Notes: generated by a model from the sequence alone, not told the origin. Positions 44,663 to 54,125 are shown, numbered from the stretch's first letter. The stretch: DNA of 64,000 nucleotides from Phreatobacter sp. (GCF_016793595.1 NZ_JAEULY010000004.1:558001-622000); one strand, 5' to 3'. Numbers and translations: made by a program.

Positions 44663-45634
44663 ATGCGCTCATTCATCGCGGCCGGTGCGGCCGCATTGTC
44701 CATGCTGCTGTCCGGCGCGCCTGCCGACGCGCAGACCTGGCCGCAGCGGCCGATCACCTTCATGGTGCCCTTCGCGGCCGGCGGCGGCACCGACGCCTTC
44801 GCAAGGCCTCTCGCCGCCGAGCTCGAAAAGCGCCTCGGGCAGGGCATCGTCATCGAGAACCGCGCCGGTGCCGGCGGCACGGCGGGCGCGCTGGTCGCCT
44901 CGCGGCAGACGCCCGACGGCTACTATTTCTTCGTCGGCGCGGCGCACCACACCATCGCGCCGTCGCTCTATCCGCGGCTCGACTACAATATCGAGACCGA
45001 CTTCATCCCGGTCGCGATCATCGCCCAGCCGCCGCAGATCATCGTGGTCAATCCGCGCCGCGTGCCCGCGCGCACGCTGGCCGAGTTGATCGCCCTCGCC
45101 AAGTCCAAGCCGGACAGTCTCGTCTACGGCTCGGCCGGCATCGGCACGACCCACCACCTCTCGGCCGAGCTGTTCAAGCTTCTGACCGGCACGCAGATCC
45201 GCCACGTGCCCTATCGCGGAGCGGGACCGGCCATGGCCGACCTCGTCGCCGCACAGGTGGACATGGTGTTCGACGGCCTCGGCACCTCGGCCCCGCAGAT
45301 CCAGGGCGGCCAGATCCACGGCATCGCGCTCGCGGCGCCGCAGCGCAACCCGGCCATCCCCAACGTGCCGACGACGGGCGAGGCCGGCCTTCAGAATTTC
45401 GAGGTGTCGACCTGGTACGCCGTCTTCGCGATCAAGGGCACGCCGCAGCCGATCGTCGACCGCATGCGTCAGGAGATCCGGGCCGTGCTCGGCCTGCAGA
45501 ACATCCGCGAGGCCTGGGCGCGCAATGGCTCGGACATCCCGACCGTCGAGGGCGAGGCCTTCGGCCGCTTCGTTTCCTCCGAGGTGCAGCGCTGGCGCAA
45601 GGTGGTGACCGACGCCAATATCAAGCTGGAGTGA
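44663..45634 (+). CDS. Bug/TctC family periplasmic binding protein
   Basis: The 323-residue protein has a signal peptide (to about residue 23, GAPADAQ), the Bug opening WPQRPITFMVPFAAGGGTD and the ligand-pocket segment GSAGIGTTHHLSAELF. As with the protein at 42534, no membrane subunits are near. It follows the aspartate dehydrogenase gene on the same strand and may be cotranscribed with it. A strong terminator closes the unit. Confidence 0.9.
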   Translation: MRSFIAAGAAALSMLLSGAPADAQTWPQRPITFMVPFAAGGGTDAFARPLAAELEKRLGQGIVIENRAGAGGTAGALVASRQTPDGYYFFVGAAHHTIAPSLYPRLDYNIETDFIPVAIIAQPPQIIVVNPRRVPARTLAELIALAKSKPDSLVYGSAGIGTTHHLSAELFKLLTGTQIRHVPYRGAGPAMADLVAAQVDMVFDGLGTSAPQIQGGQIHGIALAAPQRNPAIPNVPTTGEAGLQNFEVSTWYAVFAIKGTPQPIVDRMRQEIRAVLGLQNIREAWARNGSDIPTVEGEAFGRFVSSEVQRWRKVVTDANIKLE

Positions 45635-45661
45635 CCGGGCACGCCGGTCCTGCCGATCACG

Positions 45662-45690
45662 AAGGCCCGCCTCGCCCGGCGGGCCTTTTT
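45662..45690 (+). terminator. Rho-independent terminator
   Basis: A 10-bp stem AAGGCCCGCC (45662-45671) / GGCGGGCCTT (45678-45687) with a 6-nt loop runs into TTTTT on the plus strand, just before the convergent dehydrogenase gene ends. It could also serve the other strand through the A-rich start. Confidence 0.85.
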
Positions 45691-48615
45691 CTATCGGCCC
45701 GCGGCATCGAGGCTCATGGCCAGAACCCGCGCGACATGGATCGCCTCGCGCCCCGCCCCGTCGGCGATCTGGTGGCGGCAGGAGGTGCCGTCAGCGACGA
45801 TGATGGCATCGTCCGGCGCCTTGCGGACAGCCGGCAACAGCGACAGTTCGGCCATGGCGAGAGAGGTGTCGATCGTGTCGGCGTGATAGCCGAAGGCGCC
45901 GGCCATGCCACAGCACGAACTCTCCACCGTCTGAACCTCCAGCCCGGGAACGAGGCGCAGCGTGCCCTCGACCGCGCCCATGGCACCGAAGGCCTTCTGG
46001 TGGCAGTGGCCGTGCAGCAGGGCCTTCACCTTCATCTCGCCGAGCGGCAGCGACAGGCGGCCGGCCCTGGCCTCGGCGGCGACGAATTCCTCGAACAGGA
46101 CCGCAGCCTTGCCGACCGCCGTTGCCTCCGGCGTGCGCAGCAGGGCGGGTATCTCGTCGCGGAACGAGAAGAGGCAGGACGGCTCCAGCCCGACGATCGG
46201 CACGCCGCGCGCCGCGAAGGGGTGCAGCGCCTCGACCGAGCGCTCAGCCTCCCGGCGCGCCTCGGCGATCATGCCGGTGGAGAGATAGGTGCGCCCGCAG
46301 CACAGTCCCCGGCGGCCGCCATCCGCAGCCCTGACGTGGTGGACGCGACAACCGGCCGCGACGAGAACACGAACAGCCGCCTCCAGCGTTTCCCGCTCGA
46401 AGGCGCGATTGAATGTATCGGCGAACAGCACCACCTCGCGGCCGCCCTCCGGCCCCTCCGCGGCGGGAGGCGCGAAGACATCGGAACGCCATTTCGGCAA
46501 CGAGCGCCGCGCCGAGAAGCGCGCCAGCTTTTCCGACAGCGCCGCAAGGCCCGGCACGCGGTCGCGCAGGTTCATCAGCCACGGCGCTTTCGCGGCGAGA
46601 CCGGCATAGCGCGGCAGGTGGGCGACGAGGCGGGCATGCAGGTCGGTCCCGAAGCGCTGCACGCGCTGCGCGGTGACCTCGATCTTCATGCGCGCCATGT
46701 CGACGCCGGTCGGGCATTCGCGCTTGCAGGCCTTGCAGGAGACGCAGAGGGACAGGCTCTCGGCCATGGCGTCTGACGTCAGCGCATCCGGGCCGAGCTG
46801 GCCGGTCATGGCGAGGCGCAGCGTATTGGCCCTGCCTCTCGTCACATGCTGCTCGTCGCGTGTCACCCGGTAGCTTGGGCACATGGCGCCGCCATCGAGC
46901 TTTCGGCAGGTGCCGTTGTTGTTGCACATCTCGATGGCGCCGAGAAAACCCTTGGAGGCGCCGGGGTATTCGGACCAGTCGAGCGCGGGCGCAATCTCGA
47001 TGCCGCGATAGTCCGGCGGGTAGCGGAACAGGGTCCGGTCATCCATTCTCGGCGCGCGGGTGATCTTGCCCGGATTGAACAGTCCCTGCGGGTCGAAGCG
47101 GTCCTTCACCTCCTCGAAGGCGCGGACGAGCCGCTCCCCGAACATCTCGCCGTGGAACTCCGAGCGGACGATGCCGTCGCCATGCTCGCCGGAATGCGAG
47201 CCCTTGTACTTGCGGACGAGCGCGAACGCCTGCTCCGCCATGGAGCGCATGCGCCTGGCATCGACATCCAGCTTCATGTTGAGCACGGGGCGCACATGCA
47301 GGCAGCCGACGGAGGCATGCGCATACCAGGTGCCCTCCGTCCTGTGGGCACGGAAGATCTCGGTCAGCCCGGCGGTATAGGCGGCGAGGTCCTTCAGCGG
47401 CACCGCGCAGTCCTCGACGAAGGAGACCGGCTTTCCCGCCTCCTTCATCGACATCATGATGTTGAGGCCGGACGAGCGCATCTCGGTGACCGCTGCCTGC
47501 CAGGCGGGTTCGACCACCGGCACGACGCCGCCGAAATGCGCGCCGGCGCGATCCCAACCAAAGCCGAGATCGCCCATCAGGGCTTCGAGCTCCTTCAGCT
47601 TCTGGAGGTTCTCCGCCTCGCTCTCCTCGGCGAATTCCACCACAAGCAGGGCATCGGGGTCGCCGCGCACCACGCGCTCGATGGTCGGGCGGAACATGGC
47701 GATGTCGCGGGCAAGGCCGATCATGGTGCGGTCCACGAGTTCGACCGCGATGGGTTTCAGCGTGACGAGATGCTGGGCGGCGTTCATCGCTTCATGGAAC
47801 GCGCCGAAATGGCAGATGCCGAAGACCTTCGGACCGATGAGCGGCCAGAGCTTCAGGTCCACCGCCGTCGTGAAGGCGAGCGTACCCTCGGAGCCTACGA
47901 GGATATGCGCCATGTTGTTGGCGGCCCCCTTCGGCACGAGCGCGTCGAGGTTGTAGCCGCCGACCCGGCGCTGGACCTTCGGGAAGCGCGCCTCGACCTC
48001 GGCAACCTCGCGCTCGCCGAGGGTGAGAAGGTCGCGGGTGAGCAGGTCGGCGTCGTTGCGCAGGGCATCCGCACGAGACACCTCGCCGAACCAGCGGCGG
48101 GAGCCGTCGGCCAGCGCCGCCTCCACCTGAAAGACGTTGTCGCGCATCGTGCCGTAGCGCAGCGATCGGCCGCCGCAGGAATTGTTGGCGGTCATGCCGC
48201 CGATGGTGGCGCGCGACGCCGTGGAGACGTCCACGGGGAACCAGAGCCCGTGTTTCCTGAGCTGGCGGTTGAGGTCGTCGAGGACGATGCCGGGCTCCAC
48301 GCGCGCGCGCCGGCCCGCGACGTCGAGGTCAAGGATGCGGTTGAGGCGCTTCGAGCAGTCGACCACCAGCGAGGTATTGACGGTCTGCCCGCATTGCGAA
48401 GTGCCACCGCCGCGCGGCAGGACGGTGACGCCCTCCTCGCGCGCCAGCGCCACGGCCCTGATCGCATCGTCCATCGTCTCAGGCACGACCGCGCCTACCG
48501 GCATGATCTGGTAGATCGACGCGTCGGTGGCATAGCGCCCGCGCGCGAAGATGTCGAAGAGAACGTCCCCCTTCACCTCGGACGCGAGGCGGCGTTGAAG
48601 GGTGGTGTCGGGCAT
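45691..48615 (-). CDS. Fused FAD-linked 2-hydroxyacid dehydrogenase with Fe-S domain
   Basis: The 974-residue protein joins a GlcD-type FAD domain (PCMH fold, about 40-250, with PRGGGTSQCGQTVN), the FAD-oxidase C-terminal domain (to about 540, with GEHGDGIVR), a ferredoxin domain with CVSCKACKRECP near residue 655, and a GlcF-like domain with two CCG motifs (GLCCGRTY and SSCCGMAG). Such proteins oxidise D-lactate, D-2-hydroxyglutarate (YdiJ) or glycolate and pass electrons to the respiratory chain. The substrate is not certain; the divergent aminotransferase next door favours glyoxylate chemistry. AGGAG sets ATG 48615. Confidence 0.9.
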   Translation of the reverse strand: MPDTTLQRRLASEVKGDVLFDIFARGRYATDASIYQIMPVGAVVPETMDDAIRAVALAREEGVTVLPRGGGTSQCGQTVNTSLVVDCSKRLNRILDLDVAGRRARVEPGIVLDDLNRQLRKHGLWFPVDVSTASRATIGGMTANNSCGGRSLRYGTMRDNVFQVEAALADGSRRWFGEVSRADALRNDADLLTRDLLTLGEREVAEVEARFPKVQRRVGGYNLDALVPKGAANNMAHILVGSEGTLAFTTAVDLKLWPLIGPKVFGICHFGAFHEAMNAAQHLVTLKPIAVELVDRTMIGLARDIAMFRPTIERVVRGDPDALLVVEFAEESEAENLQKLKELEALMGDLGFGWDRAGAHFGGVVPVVEPAWQAAVTEMRSSGLNIMMSMKEAGKPVSFVEDCAVPLKDLAAYTAGLTEIFRAHRTEGTWYAHASVGCLHVRPVLNMKLDVDARRMRSMAEQAFALVRKYKGSHSGEHGDGIVRSEFHGEMFGERLVRAFEEVKDRFDPQGLFNPGKITRAPRMDDRTLFRYPPDYRGIEIAPALDWSEYPGASKGFLGAIEMCNNNGTCRKLDGGAMCPSYRVTRDEQHVTRGRANTLRLAMTGQLGPDALTSDAMAESLSLCVSCKACKRECPTGVDMARMKIEVTAQRVQRFGTDLHARLVAHLPRYAGLAAKAPWLMNLRDRVPGLAALSEKLARFSARRSLPKWRSDVFAPPAAEGPEGGREVVLFADTFNRAFERETLEAAVRVLVAAGCRVHHVRAADGGRRGLCCGRTYLSTGMIAEARREAERSVEALHPFAARGVPIVGLEPSCLFSFRDEIPALLRTPEATAVGKAAVLFEEFVAAEARAGRLSLPLGEMKVKALLHGHCHQKAFGAMGAVEGTLRLVPGLEVQTVESSCCGMAGAFGYHADTIDTSLAMAELSLLPAVRKAPDDAIIVADGTSCRHQIADGAGREAIHVARVLAMSLDAAGR

Positions 48616-48673
48616 CAGTACGACTCCTGCACAGGCGCGGAACCGCAAGCCAAAGCGCCGTCAAAAGCACTGC

Positions 48674-48813
48674 GCTCACCTCTCCCCGGCGGGGAGGGGT
48701 CGGCCGAGGGCCGGGAGATGGGGCGCAGCTCTTTGAAGCAAGCACTCCCCCCCTCTCCCGCTCCTCGGCCAGCGCCTCGGATCGACCTCTCCCCGCCGGG
48801 GAGAGATGAGCGG
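48674..48813. repeat. 140-bp nested inverted repeat
   Basis: The ends CGCTCACCTCTCCCC (48674 onward) and GGGGAGAGATGAGCG (ending 48813) are inverted copies matching at 14 of 15 positions, and each end also folds into its own hairpin around CCCCGGCGGGG or CCCCGCCGGGG. It lies between the divergent hydroxyacid dehydrogenase and aminotransferase genes and looks like a dispersed intergenic element (BIME- or MITE-like). Confidence 0.65.
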
Positions 48814-48872
48814 CGAGGCTCGGTCGCCCTGATTGTGTCAGTCATTGGCGCCCCTCCATCTTGCGATTACTC

Positions 48873-48900
48873 TTGACTTGAATTTTGCATTCATTATTCA
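48873..48900 (+). promoter_or_regulatory. Promoter and inverted repeat before the class V aminotransferase
   Basis: TTGACT (48873-48878) and TATTCA (48895-48900) are spaced by 16 bp, a weak sigma-70-like pair. The spacer holds TGAAT-TTTGC-ATTCA (48879-48893), an inverted repeat in the position expected for a repressor such as the GntR regulator encoded downstream. Confidence 0.4.
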
Positions 48901-48931
48901 TTTTGACAAGAGACGCCTGCCGGAGATCGCC

Positions 48932-50134
48932 ATGACCGCCAACGCCCCCCGCACTGCCGGCCGGCACTTCCTCCAGATCCCCGGCCCCTCGCCCGTGCCG
49001 GAGCGCATCCTGCGCGCCATCGCCATGCAGACCATCGACCATCGCGGCCCGGATTTCGGCAAACTGGGCCTGCGCGTCCTCGACGGCATGCGCTCGATCT
49101 TCAAGACCCAAGGGCATGTCGTGATCTATCCGGCGTCGGGCACCGGAGCGTGGGAGGCGGCGCTGGCCAACACGCTCTCGCCCGGCGACAAGGTGCTGAT
49201 GGTCGAGACCGGCCATTTCGCGACGCTCTGGAAGACCATGGCCGGCAAGCTCGGCATCGAGCCGGTCTTCCTTTCCTCCGACTGGCGGGCGGGCGCCGAT
49301 CCCGTCGCCATCGAGGCGGCGCTGCGCGCGGACAAGGGCCATGCGTTCAAGGCGGTCTGCGTCGTCCACAACGAGACCTCGACCGGGGCGACCTCGCGCA
49401 TCGACGAGGTCCGCAAGGCCATCGACGCGGCCGGCCACCCCGCCCTGCTGATGGTCGACACGATCTCCTCGCTCGCCTCCGCCGACTACCGCCACGACGA
49501 ATGGGGCGTCGACGTCACGGTGGCCGGCTCGCAGAAGGGCCTGATGCTGCCGCCTGGCCTGTCGTTCAACGCGGTGTCGGATAAGGCGCTGGCGGTGTCG
49601 AAGCAGGCGAAGTTGCCCAAGAGCTTCTGGGGCTGGGACGAGATGATCGCCTCGGGCAAGTCCGGCTATTTCCCCTATACGCCCGCGACCAACCTGCTTT
49701 ACGGCCTCGATGAGGCGATCAAGATGCTGCACGAGGAAGGCCTCGACAACGTCTTCGCCCGCCACACCCGCCACGGCGAGGCGACGCGCCGGGCGGTGGC
49801 CGCCTGGGGCCTCGAGAATCTCTGCACCAATCCGCGGCACTTCTCGCCGGTGCTGACGGCCGTGGTCATGCCCGAGGGCCATGACGCCGACCGTCTGCGC
49901 GGCATCATCCTCGACGCCTTCGACATGTCGCTCGGCACGGGCCTGTCGAAGGTCGCCAGGAAGGTGTTCCGCATCGGCCATCTCGGCGACATCAACGACC
50001 TGACCCTGGTCGGCACCCTCGCGGGCGTCGAAATGGGCCTTGGCCTCGCCGGCGTGCCGCACGAGGCGGGCGGCGTGGCCGCCGCCATGGCCCATCTGGC
50101 GGAAACGAAGAAGGAGGCGGCGAAGGCCGCGTGA
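48932..50134 (+). CDS. Class V aminotransferase, serine-glyoxylate type
   Basis: The 400-residue PLP enzyme has the fold-type I class V features: YPASGTGAWEAALAN near the cofactor phosphate, VVHNETSTGATS, VDTISSLAS with the PLP-ring aspartate, and the lysine in GSQKGLMLPPGLSF. These fit serine-glyoxylate or aspartate-glyoxylate aminotransferase, which convert glyoxylate to glycine. The divergent FAD/Fe-S dehydrogenase could supply the glyoxylate. GGAG lies 6 nt before ATG 48932. A GntR regulator gene follows by 1 base. Confidence 0.9.
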   Translation: MTANAPRTAGRHFLQIPGPSPVPERILRAIAMQTIDHRGPDFGKLGLRVLDGMRSIFKTQGHVVIYPASGTGAWEAALANTLSPGDKVLMVETGHFATLWKTMAGKLGIEPVFLSSDWRAGADPVAIEAALRADKGHAFKAVCVVHNETSTGATSRIDEVRKAIDAAGHPALLMVDTISSLASADYRHDEWGVDVTVAGSQKGLMLPPGLSFNAVSDKALAVSKQAKLPKSFWGWDEMIASGKSGYFPYTPATNLLYGLDEAIKMLHEEGLDNVFARHTRHGEATRRAVAAWGLENLCTNPRHFSPVLTAVVMPEGHDADRLRGIILDAFDMSLGTGLSKVARKVFRIGHLGDINDLTLVGTLAGVEMGLGLAGVPHEAGGVAAAMAHLAETKKEAAKAA

Positions 50135-50135
50135 T

Positions 50136-50816
50136 ATGAACGAGCACCCGCTCATCGCCCGCCGTTCTCTCGCAACGGAGCTGACCAGCCGCCTGCGCGA
50201 CATGATCGTCGAGGGCACGCTGAAGGCGGGCGACAAGATCTCCGAACCGGACCTCTGCGCGCTGTTCGGCGTTTCGCGCACGCCGCTTCGCGAATCGCTC
50301 AAGGTGCTGGCTGCGGAAGGGCTGGTCGAACTCACCCCCAATCGTGGCGCGAAAGTCGCGCGCATCGCGCCCGAGGCGGTCGAGGAACTGTTCCCGATCA
50401 TGGGCATGCTGGAGGCGCTGGCCGGGGAACTCGCCTGCGCCAGGCTGACGGCAGCCGATCTCGCGCGGCTCGAAACCATGCATGCCGAGATGGCCGGGCA
50501 CTGGCGGCGCGGCGAGTGGGTGCCCTATTCGCGGCTCAACCGGGCGATCCACGAGGAAATCTTCCGCATCGCCGGCAATGCCACGCTCGCCGGCCTCTAC
50601 CAGAGCCTGATGGTGCGCATCCATGCCGTCCGCTTCGTGGCGCGCAAGACGCCGGAACGCTGGGCCGAGGCGGTCGAGGACCACGAGCGGATGATGACGG
50701 CGCTCCGCGCGCGCGACGGCGCGGCGCTCTCCGCGCTGATGCGCGAGCATCTGAGGCACAAGGCCGATGTCGTGCACGAGGCGTTGCGACAGCTCGGCGC
50801 GCCGGAGCAGGGCTGA
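50136..50816 (+). CDS. GntR family regulator, FCD-type
   Basis: The 226-residue protein has a winged HTH near the N-terminus (ISEPDLCALFGVSRTPLRES, residues about 40-60) and an all-helical FCD ligand domain (about 80-215) with the metal-binding histidines implied by HEEIFRIAGN and the late EHLRHKADVVHEAL. FCD regulators typically sense carboxylates. It starts one base after the aminotransferase stop codon, so it likely controls that gene and possibly the divergent dehydrogenase. Confidence 0.92.
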   Translation: MNEHPLIARRSLATELTSRLRDMIVEGTLKAGDKISEPDLCALFGVSRTPLRESLKVLAAEGLVELTPNRGAKVARIAPEAVEELFPIMGMLEALAGELACARLTAADLARLETMHAEMAGHWRRGEWVPYSRLNRAIHEEIFRIAGNATLAGLYQSLMVRIHAVRFVARKTPERWAEAVEDHERMMTALRARDGAALSALMREHLRHKADVVHEALRQLGAPEQG

Positions 50817-50900
50817 TCCGCCCGGCGGGATATCCCTATCGGCGTCGCGCGACCTATCTTAAGGCACCCGACCACCGGCTCTTGACCCCGGATGCCCCGA

Positions 50901-51908
50901 ATGACCGCATTCTCGATCCTCGACCTCGCCCCCGTGCCCGAAGGCAAGACCCCGGGCGACGCCCTGCGCAACACGATCGACCTCGCCAGACACGCGGACC
51001 GGCTCGGCTTCAACCGCTACTGGCTCGCCGAGCACCACAACATGACCGGCATCGCCAGCGCCGCGACCTCGGTGGTCATCGGGCAGGTCGCGGCGGCGAC
51101 CAGCCGCATCCGCGTCGGCGCCGGCGGCATCATGCTGCCGAACCACGCGCCGATGGTGATCGCCGAGCAGTTCGGCACGCTGGAGAGCCTGTTTCCCGGC
51201 CGCATCGACCTCGGCCTCGGCCGAGCGCCGGGCACCGACCAGCGCACCATGCGGGCGCTGCGGATCGACCCGATGGAAGCCGACAATTTCCCGCAGGACG
51301 TGCTGGAGCTGCAGGCGTTTCTGGCCCCGGTTCAGGAGGGGCAGGCGATCCAGGCCGTGCCGGGCGCCGGAACCGAGGTGCCGCTCTGGATTCTCGGCTC
51401 GTCGACCTTCGGCGCGCAGCTCGCCGCGATGCTCGGGCTGCCCTACGCCTTCGCCTCGCATTTCGCGCCCGACGCGCTGATGCAGGCCCTCGCCGTCTAT
51501 CGCGCCAAGTTCGAGGCATCGAAACAGCTCGGCGAAAGCTACGCCATGGCCGGCTGCAACGTCTTCCTCGCGCCGACCGACGAGGAAGCACGCCACCTCT
51601 TCACCTCGGCGCAGCAGCGGGCGGCCGGCATTTTCCGCGGCGCGCGCGGCCTTCTGCCGCCGCCGATCGACGATATCGAGGCCTTCTGGAGCCCGATGGA
51701 GAAGGCGCAGGCCTCGCGCATGCTGCACTACTCCTTCGTCGGCTCGCCGGAGACGGTGAAGCGCGGACTTCAGCATTTCATCGCCAATACGCAGGTGGAC
51801 GAAGTGATGGTCGCGAGCGCCATTTTCGACCACGCCAAGCGCGTGCGCTCCTATGAGATGCTGGCGGACGTGGTGAAGGATCTCGCTGCCGCGAAGGCGG
51901 TCGCGTGA
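50901..51908 (+). CDS. LLM-class flavin-dependent oxidoreductase
   Basis: The 335-residue protein is a bacterial-luciferase-like TIM barrel with [27 protein letters not shown] and [14 protein letters not shown], the pattern of the YhbW/MsnO8 subgroup, which uses reduced FMN or F420. The substrate is unknown. The ATG at 50901 gives the usual beginning [12 protein letters not shown]; an ATG three codons earlier is possible. It is not clearly in an operon with the GntR gene (84-bp gap). Confidence 0.9.
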   Translation: MTAFSILDLAPVPEGKTPGDALRNTIDLARHADRLGFNRYWLAEHHNMTGIASAATSVVIGQVAAATSRIRVGAGGIMLPNHAPMVIAEQFGTLESLFPGRIDLGLGRAPGTDQRTMRALRIDPMEADNFPQDVLELQAFLAPVQEGQAIQAVPGAGTEVPLWILGSSTFGAQLAAMLGLPYAFASHFAPDALMQALAVYRAKFEASKQLGESYAMAGCNVFLAPTDEEARHLFTSAQQRAAGIFRGARGLLPPPIDDIEAFWSPMEKAQASRMLHYSFVGSPETVKRGLQHFIANTQVDEVMVASAIFDHAKRVRSYEMLADVVKDLAAAKAVA

Positions 51909-51980
51909 ACACTGGGGTTTGGTTGACTCCCTGCATCAGTGAAGGGCGTCAATCCCCCGACGCGCAGCTATAGATCGATC

Positions 51981-53402
51981 ATGACCTATCGTCCCTCGAC
52001 GGCTCACACGGAACTCGGCCCCGGCTTCTACGATGCGGTGGAGGCCGCCTGCTTCCCGCGGCACACCCCGCGCTACCGCAACCAGCGCTGGGCCGAGGCG
52101 GTGGGTCTGGGCGACCTGTCGGACGATCAATGGATCGACCATTTCGGCCGGTTCCAGCCGCTGCCGGACAACCTGCCGGGGCCGCTTGCGCTGCGCTACC
52201 ACGGCCACCAGTTCCGCTCCTACAACCCGGATATCGGCGACGGGCGCGGCTTCCTGTTCGCGCAGCTGCTGGACGCTGAAAACCGCCTGCTCGATCTCGG
52301 CACCAAGGGCTCGGGTAAGACGCCCTATTCGCGCTTCGGCGACGGCCGCCTGACGCTCAAGGGCGGCGTCCGCGAGGTGCTGGCGACGGCCCTCCTGGAG
52401 GCCTTCGGTGTCTACACCTCCAAGAGCTTCTCGCTGATCGAGACGGGCGAGGCGCTCCAGCGCAACGACGAGCCCTCGCCGACCCGTGCCGCGGTACTCG
52501 TGCGCCTGTCGCACAGCCATGTCCGCTTCGGCACGTTCCAGCGCCTGCTGGCGGAGAACGATCAGGCCCCCATCGCCAGGCTCGTCGCCCACTGCGTCAA
52601 GCACTACCACCCGCAGGCGGCGCGGGGCGGCGATGTGTCGAAGGAGGCCCCCGCCCTGCTCGAAGCGGCCGCGCGCGCATCGGGCGCGATGGTCGCGGAG
52701 TGGATGGCCGCCGGTTTCGTCCACGGCGTGCTGAACACCGACAATTGCGTCATCACCGGCGAGAGCTTCGATTACGGGCCGTGGCGCTTCCTGCCGCGCT
52801 ACGATCCCGGCTTCACCGCCGCCTATTTCGACCAGACCGGGCTCTATGCCTTCGGCCGCCAGCCGGGCGCCATCGCATGGAATCTCGAACGCTTCGCCGA
52901 ATGCCTGACGCTGGTCGCGCCGATCGCGCCGCTGGAAGATGCGCTGCGCACCTATGCGCCGGCCTTCCACGGAGGGCTGAGGCGGGCGATCTGCGGGCGG
53001 CTCGGCGTCAGGCAGGCCGGCGAGGCGGAAGACGATGAGCTTGCCGCCGCCCTGTTCCAGTTTCTTTTGAAGTCACAGGCGCTGTTCGAGCGGACCATGT
53101 TCGACTGGCACGGCGGCACGGACCGCAAGGCCTTCGCCATGGCCGGACCGCAAGCGGAACTCTATCAGGGCGAAGCCTTCGACCGCCTGTTCACGGCGCT
53201 CGCCGCCCACGAGCCTCTGCCGGCAAATGACAGGGCCGCCGCCTATTTCCAAGGCGACGGCCCCGCGACTTTGCTGATCGAGGACGTGGAAGGGCTCTGG
53301 GCCGACATCGCCGAGCGCGACGACTGGAGCCTGTTCCAGGCGAAGCTCGACCAGATCGAGCTCGCCCGGAAGGCCTATGCCCTCACGCCGGTCAGGCCCT
53401 GA
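51981..53402 (+). CDS. selO: Protein adenylyltransferase SelO
   Basis: SelO (YdiU) is a pseudokinase-fold enzyme that transfers AMP to Ser, Thr or Tyr of target proteins, linked to the redox stress response. The 473-residue length fits. Family motifs are GTKGSGKTPYSR, GGVREVLATALLEA, SHSHVRFGTF, HGVLNTDN with the catalytic aspartates, and DYGPWRFL. There is no C-terminal CxxC or selenocysteine-type tail in this copy, as in many bacteria. The ATG at 51981 is preferred. It ends 11 bases inside the convergent bioY gene. Confidence 0.95.
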   Translation: MTYRPSTAHTELGPGFYDAVEAACFPRHTPRYRNQRWAEAVGLGDLSDDQWIDHFGRFQPLPDNLPGPLALRYHGHQFRSYNPDIGDGRGFLFAQLLDAENRLLDLGTKGSGKTPYSRFGDGRLTLKGGVREVLATALLEAFGVYTSKSFSLIETGEALQRNDEPSPTRAAVLVRLSHSHVRFGTFQRLLAENDQAPIARLVAHCVKHYHPQAARGGDVSKEAPALLEAAARASGAMVAEWMAAGFVHGVLNTDNCVITGESFDYGPWRFLPRYDPGFTAAYFDQTGLYAFGRQPGAIAWNLERFAECLTLVAPIAPLEDALRTYAPAFHGGLRRAICGRLGVRQAGEAEDDELAAALFQFLLKSQALFERTMFDWHGGTDRKAFAMAGPQAELYQGEAFDRLFTALAAHEPLPANDRAAAYFQGDGPATLLIEDVEGLWADIAERDDWSLFQAKLDQIELARKAYALTPVRP

Positions 53403-53991
53403 AGCGCGAAACCAGGCTCCATGCGGAGGGCATGATCGCCGCGCCGAGCGCGGTCTTGACCAGCGTGCCGAGCGCGAAGGGCCAGAGGCCCGCCGCCAGC
53501 AGCTTTGCGCCATAGCCGGTGAAGGTACCGAGCCAGAGCAGGCCCGGAACGAAGACGAAGAGGTTGGCAACGGCCATGGCGACGAGAATCTTCGGCCAGG
53601 CCTTGTCCCAGCCGCGGTCGGCGGCGGCGCCGATGATGGCGGCCATGGCGAGGAAGCCGATCAGGAAGCCGCCGGTCGGGCCCATGAAGGGAGCGACGCC
53701 GACGCTCATGCCGGCGAAGACCGGCGCGCCGAGAAGGCCGGTCAGCAGGTAGAGGCCGACGGTGGCGACGCCGAGGCGCAGGCCGTAAGCGGCGGCGACG
53801 ACGGACACCGCCAGCGTCTGCAGCGTCAGCGGCACCGGCCAGAACGGCACGGAGGCCTTGGCGCCGAGCGTGATCAGGCAGACGCCCACAGCGGCGAGGA
53901 TCGCCGGGCGCAGAAGGCCGGCCGAGCGGGCGGGCCAGAGAGCGGCTGCCAGAGTCGCGTCGGCGCGCGCGCCGAGGGTCGCGTGGGTCAT
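53392..53991 (-). CDS. bioY: Biotin transporter substrate-specific subunit BioY
   Basis: The 199-residue protein has about six membrane helices and the BioY signature VPFWPVPLTLQTLAV followed by GAPVFAGMSVGVAPFMGPTGGFLIGF. BioY is the biotin-binding S component of an energy-coupling-factor transporter and can also work alone. No bioM or bioN genes are adjacent. AAGGA precedes ATG 53991. Its 3' end overlaps selO by 11 bp on the opposite strand. Confidence 0.95.
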   Translation of the reverse strand: MTHATLGARADATLAAALWPARSAGLLRPAILAAVGVCLITLGAKASVPFWPVPLTLQTLAVSVVAAAYGLRLGVATVGLYLLTGLLGAPVFAGMSVGVAPFMGPTGGFLIGFLAMAAIIGAAADRGWDKAWPKILVAMAVANLFVFVPGLLWLGTFTGYGAKLLAAGLWPFALGTLVKTALGAAIMPSAWSLVSRFRA

Positions 53992-54125
53992 GTCATTGTT
54001 CCTTCGGAGCTATGCCGTTGCGGCAGCTTGCAAGCAGCCGTCCGGCGTGTTCGCTTGGGTCCGGCTTAGCCGAGCCGCGGGGCCTTCCGCAAGCCGGCCG
54101 CCCTCATCGTTTCGGCAGAGGCAGA

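Noticed and set aside
48182-48514. Plus-strand frame inside the FAD/Fe-S dehydrogenase gene
   Set aside because: It is a mirror of the coding region with clear FAD-binding motifs on the minus strand and has no start signal.
51911-51960. Partial hairpin GGTTGAC...GTCAATCC before selO, considered as a riboswitch or terminator
   Set aside because: The stem is interrupted and there is no T-run or known riboswitch pattern.
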